A stretch of DNA of 64,000 bases from Phymorhynchus buccinoides (Eukaryota; Mollusca; Gastropoda; Neogastropoda; Raphitomidae), in NCBI GenBank assembly GCA_017654935.2, contig CM065713.1, positions 12,276,879 through 12,340,878 on the forward strand, read 5' to 3'. Shown here in pieces: positions 24,701-38,600 of this stretch. Positions within the stretch are counted from its first letter, which is position 1; every line of letters starts with the position of its first letter. Both the position numbers and the translations under genes were made by a program. The notes beneath the pieces were generated by a model that saw only the letters and a list, made by a program, of their open reading frames with translations, ran no database searches and was not told the DNA's origin.

Positions 24701-25520
24701 GAGCGACGCGCTCTCCCGGTGGGAGCAACCCGAATTTCACAGAGACTTCATGTGACTAGAAAATACCAGAAAAAGAAGAAAAAAGAAAAAAAATGAAGTA
24801 TGAAATGAAAATATTTTTAACGTCCTCCGGTCTGGAACAGACACATATGGGACACTAGTAGATACAAAGACAGTGGGTACGATCCTGGAGGCAATGCCCG
24901 GAGGCAGTGCAACACCAGTAAAGTCCCGAATTTTAAAGAATACAGTAAGCTGAACAAAATGAAGAAGATGTGAAATTTCAAGCACTCTATCGTCAGTCTC
25001 TCTCAATGGACAACACATTTATAATCACAAAATCAATGATAGTATTACTTTCCAGCTGGGCCTGTGTTGAGATAGTACGAGATTTATCATCATATCTTAG
25101 AAGTTCTTCTAAAGTAGTAGGATTTAATAGGACTTTCTCTACACAATCAAAATAAAAGTAGCATCCACACACACACACACACTTTTTCTTCTTCTGCGTT
25201 CCCAGGCCATATGGCCATAATGGATAAGGTACGTATGTGTCCGTTTTTCAGTTTTCACTGGTCTCCCCGCTGCGTACCGCCGACACATTCCGATTTCGGA
25301 GGAGCTCAAAGGAGAACAATTATTTGGACGGTTTTTTTGGTTTTTTAAAGGCAGGAGAATGGGCCAATAAGTCAGAAAGATAGTAGATAACAGGAAGAAA
25401 AGAGAAAATGCAGAGTCGAAAAGAGGATTAGATTAGAGGAAGTTACAAGTACAGAACTTCCAGAAGGTGGAGGAAAATGTTTTTTTTTACGAAAGACCCC
25501 CCGGTATCCCCACGGGCAAC

Positions 25521-25551
<31 letters not shown>

Positions 25552-28500
25552 AACTGACATGCAAATAAGACACACACATCGTACCTTTGAAGAAGCCGCT
25601 GACCCCATCCTGCTTAGCGCCCTCTACAGGTTTGCGAACAATCCCCGTAACTCCGTCAACCACACCCTGTAATTAGATCATTGTCATCAACATCATCATC
25701 ACCAACATTATTATTATCATCATCATCATCATGATGAGTGCTTCGAATGCTTTTACCTAAGAAAGCCTCTTACTTTTATCGTGAATAATGAAAACCACTC
25801 AAACTAAGTCACAAGGCTTTCATTATGAATATTCAATGACACGGTCACATGCCTTGAACATGAATAATTAACAATATTCATAAATAATTAACAATGCACA
25901 TAGTCACATGACCCATAATGACCAATCCCTTTCCTTCTCGGGCAATCCCATCTCTTAATGTCTGTTGTTGTTCTTCTTCTTCTTCGTTCGCTCAGACAAT
26001 TTCCTGTCATATGAGCGTAGATGAGTCATGCTGCCGCTATGCGCCCAACTAAGAAATAGGAATGTTTTTTTCATCATGAATAATTAACGACACTCATGAA
26101 TAGTTAATCAAGTCACATGACCTACCATGACCAATCCCTTTCCTCCGCGGGCAATCCCCTCTCTCGCCGTGGCGGGTCTCTTGTTCATCTGTTCCCGTCG
26201 TTTCTTCTGATAGTCGTCGTCCAAGGTCAAGGTCGCCAGCCCTTTTCCCAGAGTTCCCGTGATGCGAGAGACCGCTCCAGCTGCTCCCCCTGTGTGTGTG
26301 TGTGTGTGTGTGTGTGTGCATACAAAAAAATTGTGAACTTTTAAGTATATTTGCCAATCTTAAATCTTGCAGCTTTAATGTTTTGGGGGCAATTTATGTT
26401 CATTTTTGTTTCTCAGGAACTAATAAAGATATATACATGAAATTCTGCACACTGATGCAAAACATGACCCTGACCATGTATGCCAAATTTGAAGACTCTG
26501 TGTGAAGGCACTATGAAAGTATGGAGTCCACCTAAAAAAACAATTCACACGAAATCTTAGCCCCCCCAACAGCACTGGATTCAAGTACTGCATGTTGATG
26601 CTGATCATTGGTCCACTTTCCTAAGACATCAAAGAGTGCAATGGTCATAAAATTAGCATGTCTGAGTTGTTAACTCGCACTCTTTGTCTCATCAAACAAT
26701 AGTAAAAAAAATAGTAAATTCATAGGATCTCGCTAGAGACAAAGAATGCGATGATTTTTGAAGGTCTTATAAGGGAGGTTCCATGGTACCTTTCTTTTAC
26801 CCCTTCTCCCTCTCTCTCTCCCCGTCTCCCTCTCTCTTCCCCTCCCCTTCTCCCTCTCTCTCCCCCTCTTCTCCCCTCCCCTTCTCCCTCTCTCTCTCTC
26901 CACTTCTCTCCCTCTCCCCTTCTCCCTCCCCTTCTCCCTCTCTCTCTCCCTCCCCTTCTCCCTCCCTCCCCTTCTCCCTCCCTCTCCCCCCCTTCTCCCT
27001 CCCCCCTTCTCCCTCTCTCTCCCCCCTTCTCCCTCCCCTTCTCCCTCTTTCTCCCCCTCCTTCTCTATTCCCTTCTCTCCCTCCCTCTCTCTCCTCCCTC
27101 TCTTTCTCCTTCTCCCTCCCCCTTCTCCTCTCTTTCTCCCCTTCTCCCTCCCCCTTCTCCCTCTTTTTCTCCCCTTCTCCCTCTCTTTCTCCCACCCTCT
27201 CTCCCTCTCTCTCCCTGTGTCCTGTCTCACTCACCGACGGCATGTCCGAACAAACTGCGCACCCCCAGAGCCAGGCCTTCTCCCTCTCTCCCTCCCCTTC
27301 TCCCTCTCTCCCTCCCCTTCTCCTCTCTCTTTCTCCCCTTCTCCCTCTCTCTCTTTCTCCCCTTCTCTCTCTCTCCCTGTGTCCTGTCTCACTCACCGAC
27401 GGCATGTCCGAACAAACTGCGCACTCCCAGAGCCAGGCCCTCCGCAAACTCCTCTGGGCCTTGGATGGCTCCCTGAAATGCATTAAGAATGCGCCGGATA
27501 ATGTTTCAGTCAAGCAACACATCTGCATTGTTAAAAACTCGGGACTTTCCTGCTGTTGCACTGCCTCCAGGGCACTGCCTCCTGCAGACCTGTTTACCCT
27601 CTACACAAGTCTGGAGTAGTCTGGATAGCTGAAATGAGTGGTTTTGGTGCAAAATGTGTAGTTTTATTCATTAAACCATCAAACAATGTTCACTGAAAAT
27701 GAGTAGCAATCAAGAATTAAAGAGCATTATTTTCAGGTTGGAAGAGAAGTAGAGGTCCAAATTGAGTAGAATACTACTCGAAAAGAGTAGAGTAAACAGG
27801 TCTGCTCCTGGATCGTTCCCACCATCTTTATGTTGCTGTTGTTGTATTACCCTGGCTTAAACGACTCCAGGGATCATCCCAACAGCCGAAGCACTTGATT
27901 GAACACTATGGCACAAATCCAACAGCTAGGGATGAGAACATTACGTGTGTGACCGGTTTTTTTTTATTACCCCGCCATGTGGGCAGCCACACTCCCGACT
28001 TCGGAGGATTTAAGACTGATGATGTTATGCTAGGAGCTTGTCGTGGCTTAGGACAATCCCCGCACAACCATGCAGAGCATAACAACATTTTCATGTAGCC
28101 TTATGTTGTTTATAACAATTATTGTGTTCAAATTTGATTGTTTGTCTTCGGATATTGTAAGGACGTTTGTCTGTGCAATTAAAATGTTCATGTTCGAGTT
28201 CTCTCTCTCTCTCTCTTTCTCAATCACTTGGTGAGGCTCATAGAAGAGATCCTCAAGGCAGTGATTTAATGCTCCAAACAAATAGATGATTTTGACAAAA
28301 AAACAGATGCTTGTGGCAAAAGAAAAGACCATCTAACCCTAACCCTATCCCTAACCACGGAAAGAACCAAGAAATAGAGCAGGAGGGTGTAAATCTACAT
28401 ATTTGCCGAGAAATCGATGTACAAAGCCATGCACTTATACTATTTTTTGCTGGAACCATTCCTCTTTTGGGTTGATAAATTTTAAGTCGATCCTCAATTC

Positions 28501-31500
28501 CTTCACAGTCGTCTCAACAAACCAAAAGGATTACACCCTCCCTAACCCCCCATCCATCCAATGTCTCTCTTCTCTCTCTTTCGCACCTGGTAAGGCTCAT
28601 AGAAGAGATCCTCAATTCCTTTAGACAGTCGTCTCAACAAACCAAAAGGATTGCACCCTCCCTAACCCCCCCAAATAAATATCTCTCTCTCTCTCTCTCT
28701 CTCTCTCTCCCCCCCCCCCTCTCTCTCTCTCACCTGGTAAGGCTCATAGAAGAGGTCCTCAATTCCCTCGGAGAGTCCCCTCAACAAGCCAAAAGGATTG
28801 CCCAAAACATCCAGTCCAAGCACCAACACATACATCTGCTTGATGGCCTGTTAAAAAAACACCACAATAAAATAATGTAAAAATACAATGTGAAATACAG
28901 TCATCAGAGCACAATAAGGAGAACAACCAACAAACAGGCCAGAAGGATTCAGGGCTCCCAATCGCCCTGCAAAACAAGGGGTCCCAGGGACTCCTTCACT
29001 TACAGTATAGAGAGGGTCCTAGAGGTGGGATAGAGGGTCCCAGTGGCATTATGAATGCTAAAAATATTTTTTCTACTGCATCCCTGGGACCCCCTGCACA
29101 TTCTTTTAGAGGGTCCTAGAATTTTAGTGCTTCATAGACCCCCAAATGAGGGTCCCTGGGAGCCCTGGGATTGCCCTAAAATGTCTAGACCAAGAACCAT
29201 CACTTACATTTGTTTGATGGCCTAGTGAAAGCATAATACGTTAAAAAACAACCCACTGTGAAATACAATAGTTTAGGTATTAGGTATTTCATAGTCACAG
29301 AGGCGTCTCTGTGAAATTTGGGTTGCTCCCACCTGGAGAGTGCGTCGCAGCCAGAGGCGCGCCACCCAATTTCATTTTTTGTATTCTTTTTTTTGGCATG
29401 TGATTTTTGTGTGACTGATGAGGAAGGAAGAGGGGGTGGTTTTTTTGGACAAAATGACAACTTTTTCACTGCCACTGGGATCAACGTGTGTTTAGTGCAT
29501 GGGCACACAGGACCCCGGTTTATCGTCTCATCCGAAAGACCGTAAGGCCTAGTGCAAAGTGAAAGGAAAAATCCCGCCCCCCTGTACCCAGGTTCGAACT
29601 CGGGCTTACTTGACACAAGGCGAACGCGTTACCTCTGTGCCACTCTACACCTGTAGAGTGGTGGAGAGTGGCACAGTGTTCAACCATCAACAGATAGAGA
29701 GAGCAAAATGGAAGGATTGCCCCAGAACATCTAGACCCAGAACCAACTTGTACACCCGCTTCATGGCTTGTTAAAACACTAACATAACAGTTAATATACA
29801 ATTTCAAAGCTTGCCGCCGTTTGAAGGAATTTTCTGCGATTGTACACGTTTGGGGGAACAAAAATTGTAATGCTTAAACACTTTTTAAATGGCAATGCAC
29901 ATTTTTTTCAAAAAACATTTTTCAAATTGTGCAAGCCTTGCAATTTTTTCAACATATTCGCAAGGTATGAATGTTCAGAGAGAGAAACACATGCATACGC
30001 ACTGTCAGTGCACAGTCGCATGTACACACACACACGCATGCTTGAAATCTGCACAAGCACCCATACACACATGCATAGTCACACACACACACACATGCAC
30101 AGTCACACACACACACACACACGCACACACACACACGCACACTCACACACACAGACACAAACATGCATGCAATCTGCACGAGCACCCACACACACATGCA
30201 CAGTGACACACACACACACACACATGCAATCTGCACAAGCACCCACACACACATGCACAGTAACACACATGCACACACACACAAACAAACACACACAAAT
30301 GCATGCGATCTGCACAAGCACCCACACACACAGTGACACACACACACTCACACATACACAAGCAAACACACACACACACATTCATGCAATCTGCACAAGC
30401 ACCACACACACATACACAGTGACACACACACACAAACACACACAGACACACACACAGACACACACATACACAAGCAAACACACACACACACACATTCATG
30501 CAATCTGCACAAGCACCACACACACATACACAGTGACACACACACACAAACACACACATACACAAGCAAACACACACACACACACATTCATGCAATCTGC
30601 ACAAGCACCACACACACATACACAGTGACACACACACACACACACTCGCTCACAAACTGACCTGTCCGGCGTAGTGTCGGGTCATTTCACCGGTCAGCTG
30701 ACTCTGGTTGTAGAACAGGTGTGACCGCTCAAAATAGCCCAGCCTTTCATCAAATCAAATCGAAACAATTAAATCAGCTATATTTCTTCTTCTTCTTCTT
30801 CTTCTTCGATCACTCAGACCGTTTCAAGTCAATTATGAGCACAGATGCGTTATGCGCCTAACTAAGAAATAGTTAGGCCCAGCAAGTCTGACTTCGGCTG
30901 GAGGAAATGTTTTTGAAAGTGGTTCTTAAAAAAAGGCAGGAGAATCAACCGGTAAGGCAGAAAGATGACAGTAAGAAAAAAGGAAAAGGCAGAGTTGAAG
31001 AGAGTGACAGATTAGAGGAAGTTACAAGCACAGAACTTCCAGAAGGTGGGGTAACTATTTATGCAAAAGACCCCCGCGGTATCTCCACGGGGGGAAACCA
31101 GCTATATATGTAATGCATACCAGAAATCTGTCTTAAAAGCGGAAGAGCTCCAAACAGCACAGCCTTAGAACAGAAGGAAAAAAAGAAAGCACACAACACC
31201 TACGAATAATGCAATTATTTTGGATGCTTGCTTGTGCGTGTACATATGTGTGTGTGTGTTTGTCTACTTCTGAATGGTTGTGAGAAATGTATGCCCCTAT
31301 GCGAGAAGCTCAGGTGCACCTGAAAAACAAAATACAAAACAGTTGGAAACAGAGCTTTCCGTTTCCAAGCACCACACATCTGGAACAACCTCCCTTCCTC
31401 TCTCCGCAGCTCTCCATCTTTGTCTTCTTTCAAAACTGGCCTGAAAACTGTTCTCTTCAAAAAATACCTCTGTTGATCTCCTGTGTCTTCTCCCCTTCAG

Positions 31501-34500
31501 TTCACCCTCTGTGAGTTTTTGCTGAGTTGGTCTATGTGTGCGTGCAGTGCGATAATGGGCTAATTGTTTGGGGTTTTTCATGGATTTTTGTATGGTTGTG
31601 TTTCCACTTTTGTATAATTATGTTGTTTTTCTTCATGATTATTGTATGTATGTTTTTTGTAAAGCGCTGTGAGTCATGCTGCGCCAGGAGAACGGCGCTA
31701 TATAAGAGTTATTATTATTATTTATTATTATTATGTGTACTTTACTTTTGCTGCTGTTATTGTAAATGTAAATTGACAATTGAGATTCATTTCCAGCTAT
31801 AAGAGGAAAAACATGTGAAACCCAAGATTTTGACACGTGATCTGGTGGGTCTTTAAAATGAAACAACTCACTTGAAGACAACGTCTTGCACGTCGGTCAA
31901 CACCACCCCCACACTTTGCAAGAAAACGTTGAGGACTCCAGCTTGAATCTCCACCGGCTTCCCGTCGCTGCTGCCAGCGCCCGTTTGCAGCGAGAAGCTC
32001 AGGTGCACCTGAAAAACAATTGAACCGATCATATTGAGGGAGGGGGTCTAAGGACAGGAAACTGACAGGGGGACAATCTAAGGACAGGAAACCGACAGGG
32101 GGACAATCCAAGGACAGGAAACTGTACAATATAAGGACAGGAAACGGGGGGGGGGGGGATCCAAGGACAGGAAATTGACAATCCAAGGACAGGAAACTGA
32201 CATGGGGACAACCCAAGGACAGGAAACTGACAATATAAGGACAGGAAACGGGGGGGGGGAGAGATGATGATCTAAGGACAGGAAACTGACAGTATAAGGA
32301 CAGGAAACTGACAATCCAAGGACAGAAAACGACAGGGGGACAATCTAAGGACAGGGGACTGACAATCTAAGGACAGGAAACCGACAGGGGGACAATCCAA
32401 GGACAGGAAACTGACAATCCAAGGACAGGAAACTGACAATCTAAGGACAGGAAACTGACAGGGGGACAATCTAAGGACAGGAAACTGACAGGGGGACAAT
32501 CTAAGGACAGGAAACCGACAGGGGGACAATCCAAGGACAGGAAACTGACAATCCAAGGACAGGGAACAGACAATCCAAGGACAAGGAACAGACAATCCAA
32601 GGACAGGGGACTGACAATCCAAGGACAGGAAACTGACAATCCAAGGACAGGAAACGGACAATCTAAGGACAGGAAACTGACACTCTAAGGACAGGAAACT
32701 GACAAAGGGACAATCTAAGGACAGAAAAATGACAGGTAGTGTCTCTTACAAGAGCAAAAATATGGAGTTTGCCCTGCTATCGACGCACCTTGATGGGTGA
32801 GAAGTGGAGGTAGTCGTAGAAGTTTTTCTGCTCCTCGGCCAAGGACAGTCCTGCCACCTCCATCAGAGGTTTGTCGGTCACCTCCAGGTCCTGCTTGTGC
32901 TGAATGGTCTGTGGTGACAGAAACGTGATGTTGTTAGCTATCGACATCGATCATCATCAGGATCGTCATCACCATTGACATCAGAACCATCATCATCACT
33001 ATCATGAACACTAACAGTCCTGCCACCTCCATCAGAGGTTTGTCGGTCACCTCCAGGTCCTGCTTGTGCTGAATGGTCTGCGGTGACAGAAACGTGATGT
33101 TGTTAGCTATCGACATCGATCATCATCAAGATCATCACTATCATCATCACCATTGGGTATTAGGTATTAGGTACTTTATAATCAGAGAGGCGTCTCTGTG
33201 AAATTCGTGTTGCTCCCACCTAGAGAGCGCGTCACACTCACAGCCAATTTAAAAAATAATTTTTTTGCATGCGATTTTTTTTGGTGCGACCGATGAGAAA
33301 GGGAAGGGGTGAATTTTGGCCAAATGACAACTTTTTCGTTGCCACTGGGATTAACGTGTGCTAAGTGCATGGGCACATGGGACCTCGGTTTATCGTCTCA
33401 TCCAAAAACTCTATGTTCAGACCGTAAGGCCTAGTGCAAAGTGAAAGGAAAAAATCCCCTGTACCCAGGTTCGAACTCGGGTTTACTTGACACGAAGCGA
33501 ACGCGCTACCACTGTGCCACTCTACACTAGAACATCAGAACCATCATCAGAACCATCATCAGAACCACCATCATCAGATTCATGGCCATCATCTTCCTCT
33601 TCATCAACATCATCATCACCACCATTATCAGATTCATGGCCATCATCTTCCTCTTCATCAACATCATCATCACCACCATTATCAGATTCATGGCCATCAT
33701 CTTCCTCTTCATCAACATCATCATCACCACCATTATCAGATTCATGGCCATCATCTTCCTCTTCGTCAACATCATCATCACCACCATCATCAGATTCATG
33801 GCCATCATCTTCCTCTTCGTCAACATCATCATCACCACCATCATCAGATTCATGGCCATCATCTTCCTCTTCATCAACATCATCATCACCACCATCATCA
33901 GATTCATGGCCATCATCTTCCTCTTCATCAACATCATCATCACCACCATTATCAGATTCATGGCCATCATCTTCCTCTTCGTCAACATCATCATCACCAC
34001 CATCATCAGATTCATGGCCATCATCTTCCTCTTCGTCAACATCATCATCACCACCATCATCAGATTCATGGCCATCATCTTCCTCTTCATCAACATCATC
34101 ATCACCACCATCATCAGATTCATGGCCATCATCTTCCTCTTCATCAACATCACCACCATCATCAGATTCATGGCCATCATCTTCCTCTTCGTCAACATCA
34201 TCATCACCACCATCATCAGATTCATGGCCATCATCTTCCTCTTCATCAACATCATCATCACCACCATCATCATCATTCATGGCCATCATCTTCCTCTTCA
34301 TCAACATCATCATCACCACCATCATCAGATTCATGGCCATCATCTTCCTCTTCGTCAACATCATCATCACCATGACACGATGGGGATACCGGGGGGGTCT
34401 TTTGTATAAATAGTTCCCCCCACCTTCTGGAAAATCTGTGCTTGTGACTTCCTCTAATCTGCCACTCTCTTTGACTCTGCCTTTTCCCTTTGCTTGCTGT

Positions 34501-34689
34501 CATCTACTATCTTCCTGTCTTATTGGCCCGTTCTCCTGCGTTTAAAAAAAAAAAAATCTTCAAATAATGTTTCTCATTTGAGCTCCTCCGAAATCGGAAT
34601 GTGTCGGTAGAAATTCTCCTGTCTGTGGCTCGTTGGCAGCAAACAGCTCTAGAACAGCGCTTAGGAATCCTTGGTCCACTTTCAGGTTC

Positions 34690-34725
<36 letters not shown>

Positions 34726-35588
34726 CCTACCTCTTGTTCTCTAGGCAGTGGCTCGTTGGCAGCAAACAGCTCTAGAACAGCGTTCAGGAATCCTTGGTCC
34801 ACTTTCAGCTTCATGTCTCTCTCTCTCTGTCTCTGTCTCCCCCTCTCTCTCCATCTCTCTCTCTCTCTCAGTCCTACCTCTTGTTCTCTAGGCAGTGGCT
34901 CGTTGGCAGCAAACAGCTCTAGAACAGCGTTCAGGAATCCTTGGTCCACTTTCAGCTTCATGTCTCTCTCTCTCTGTCTCTGTCTCCCCCTCTCTCCATC
35001 TCTCTCTCTCTCAGTCCTACCTCTTGTTCTCTAGGCAGTGGCTCGTTGGCAGCAAACAGCTCTAGAACAGCGTTCAGGAATCCTTGGTCCACTTTGAGGT
35101 TCAAGTCTCTGTCTGTCTGTCTCTGTCTCTTTGTGTCTCTCTCTCTCTCTCTACGTCTCTCTCTCTCAGTCCTACCTCTTGTTCTCTAGGCAGTGGCTCG
35201 TTGGCAGCAAACAGCTCTAGAACAGCGTTCAGGAATCCTTGGTCCACTTTGAGGTTCATCTCTTGAATCAGAACCTTGAAGTACCTGGAAATTAATTCAT
35301 CTCTGTGTACTGTTCTCACACATATAAACACAATGCCTAGTGCACACCTCTCTCTCTCTCTCTCTTTTCTCTCTTTCACACACACACACACACACACGAA
35401 GCGTTATTTCTTTTTGTTCTCTCTCTCTCTCTTTCACACACACACACACGAAGCGTTATTTCTTTTTGTTCTCTCTCTCTCTCTTTCACACACACACACA
35501 CGAAGCGTTATTTCTTTTTGTTCTCTCTCTCTCTCTCTCTTTCACACACACACACACAAAGCGTTATTTCTTTTGTTCTCTCTCTCTC

Positions 35589-35620
<32 letters not shown>

Positions 35621-38600
35621 GAAGCGTTATTTCTTTTGTTCTCTCTCTCTCTCTCTCTTTCACACACACACAAACTGTCTTGCATGTATTAAACCTCTCT
35701 AACCTTTTCGCATGTATTTATTGGGGTCTGCAATGAACACCTTTTGCAAGAGTGAATGCCCTTGGTGGGTGGGGGAAAGATGGTTCAGTACTGACCAAAC
35801 AGGGGGATAACTCTCGCCAATAACCCTATTTGATGCCACTGAATGGCTGCCTTTCGCAAGAGTGAATGCCCTTGGTGGGTGGGGGAAGATGGTTCAGTAC
35901 TGACCAAACAGGGGGATAACTCTCGCCAATAACCCTATTTGATGCCACTGAATGGCTGCCTTTCGCAAGAGTGAATGTCCTTGTCAGTACTGACCAGCAA
36001 CGGCATCACTCTCACTGTCAAGGGCGTTAATAACCCTAGTTGCAGAGGCCTATAAGAACCTTCCCTTATAAGACATCTTGGATGATTTTTTAAAGGTCTT
36101 ATAAGGGAGGTTTCAATGTACTGTACAAAATAAATGTATTATGAGTTGCCATTGGTCGCCACAACAGGCTATGTCAACCTGCAACAGAAGCCCTTTGAGT
36201 AATAATAATAATAATAATAAACGGATATTTAAATAGCGCTTTTTATCGAGCACAAAGCACTTTACAATCGGCATTGAAACACTCACAGACACATACGCAC
36301 ATGCACGTGCGCACACACACAGTCACACACGCGAGCGCGCACACACACCTGCTCGGAAGAGCGGCCGTGGGTGCACACACACTCACTCTCGTGCAAACAC
36401 ACACAAATTACATACACACACACAAATTATATACATACAGACATACATCGAACAATCACACAGACACACATATGCACACACACACGCACACACTTCCACA
36501 ACAAAAGCACATACACACGTGCAGGCTTTAACATTACACACACACACATACAGAGACAGACTGCGCACACAGACATACACTCATACCCACACTGACACAC
36601 AGACATACACACACACTCACACACATGAGGTGGGGGTGGGGTGGGGGAGGGGTTATTAGAAAGACTGCCGGAAAAGATGGGTTTTCAGGTTTGTTTTGAA
36701 CGATGCAAAAAGATTGACTATGTCTGACAGCAAAAGGCGATGAATTCCAGAGTTTGGCTGCTGCTGATGTAAATAAAACTTTGGTATTTTTTGTTTGTTT
36801 GCTATATTCTAGTCACAGACTTATCTCTGTGAAATTCGGGCTGCTCTCCCCTGGAGAGCGCGTCGTCACCACAAGTGCAGCACCTACCCATAAAGGAGAC
36901 GAGCAAGACACTAATGTCAAGTTAAAAGGACAGGTACCATATTTTTCGCACTATAAGGCACACCCTCCAAATGTTACCCAAAATTCAGATGTCGTTACTA
37001 TATTTTTTACTATATTTTTTATTCATATCATAAGGCGCTGTCTCCGTCTAGGAAGAAAAAAATGTATCGCCTTATAGTTAGAAAAATACAGTAAATAACT
37101 ATACTTTAAAGGGCCACCCTGACGGATGAGTTTTTGCAAGAAACATGTCAAGATCACCAGGGATCTCTATTACAGAGATCGCAACACTCACTTTGCTCTG
37201 GTTTCCTAGAAATCAAACTGTCAAATCGGCGATTCCTCCTTGGCGGAGGTGCTGGAAGTCGGATTCTTTCAGTGAAAGAGAAGGCATGTGCCAAATCGTT
37301 TGCACAAAATTTCCACAATACAAACCTTTTTATTTTTATTTTTTTTATTTTATACAGCTTACCAAAATGAATTTCGCTCACAACAAAGGAAATAGCTCCA
37401 ATTTTTGTTTTTACTGCACTACAAAGAACAAAAATTCTTCAACCACAATGAGTGGCCTCCACCCACCCCGTCCAAAATGGCTTCTCTCTCCGGCATCTCC
37501 GCCAAGGAGTAATCGCCATTTTGACGGTTTGATTTCTAAGAAACCAGAGCAAAGTGAGTGTTCCGATCCTTCAAAAGGGTGTTTTTCTGGTGATCTCGAC
37601 GTGTTTCTTGGCAAAAACTCATCCGTCAGGGTCCACCTTTAGAACTGTAAAACTCACTTGATCTGACTGACGGTGCTGTGTTCATGTTTCCTCATCATCA
37701 CGCTCACTTCTGTGAAAGGCTTCGGCACTGTGGAAAAAACAACAACCACAAAACATACATTCTCAAGCATGAAGGGCAAAATGAATGGTTCACCAGCAAA
37801 TAACCTGCATCAGTCCAGCCTACACAAACACTTATGTTAAAGTCAAAATCACGGTTTTCACGTGTTTTCCCTCTTATAGCTGGTAAGGAATCTTAAGAAA
37901 TCTTCCTAGCTTAAGAGGGAATGTGACACGTGGCGTGCGGAGTCTTTAAAGAAAATACAAGCACAGCACAGCACAACTAAACATATCATAGTTTCCAATC
38001 CACAAACTTCTTCTTCTTCTTCTTCTTTGCGTTCCCAGGCCATATGGCCAATAATGTGTCTGGTTTTCAGTTTTCACTGGTCTCCCCGCTAGCGTACAGC
38101 TGACACATTCCGATTTCGGAGGAGCTCAAAGAAAAAAAGTTATTTGGAAGATGTTTGTGGGAAAAAAGGCAGGAGAATGGGGCCAATAAGTCAGAAAGAT
38201 AGTAGATGATAGAAAGCAAAGGGAAAAGGCAGAGTCAAAGAGAGTGGCAGATTAGAGGAAGTTACAAGCACAGAACTTCCAGAAGGTGGTGGAACTATTC
38301 TTACGTTGGGTTGATCCCTGGAGTCTTTAAACCAGGGTAAGACAACAATAACAATAACTTTTTTCATAAAACTGAAGAGAAAAAAAGTTTTAAGACTCAG
38401 AGAAATATCTTCTCTCCATGAATGAGTATTTTTTTGGTCTTAATGCCCATATATGTTTGAAAGAGATCAAGAGGGGAAAAAAAAACCACACACAAATTCT
38501 GAGCCTAAAAAAAAAGCACAAATTTTGATCAACTCACCACTGTCGGCGGCCACAGACTTTGGAGGTGGGAGGGGGGAGAGAACGGTGGGGAACACAGCAT

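Noticed and set aside
26733..27619. Open frames of 165-278 codons on both strands
   Set aside because: TCTCCC microsatellite translation; the only real coding part is exon E9 and its fragment.
28336..28357. Chromosome end (telomere)
   Set aside because: Only about three CTAACC units inside ordinary sequence; too short and internal.
29840..30643. 262-codon plus-strand and 166-codon minus-strand open frames
   Set aside because: Pure CA/TG repeat translation (His-Thr and Val-Cys runs).
33487..34413. 308-codon plus-strand frame and 283-codon acidic minus-strand frame
   Set aside because: Produced by the 54-bp minisatellite; no splice or start context found.
34378..34612. Candidate exon between E5 and E4
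   Set aside because: It is a truncated GAA-tailed repeat; E5 and E4 already join in phase without it.
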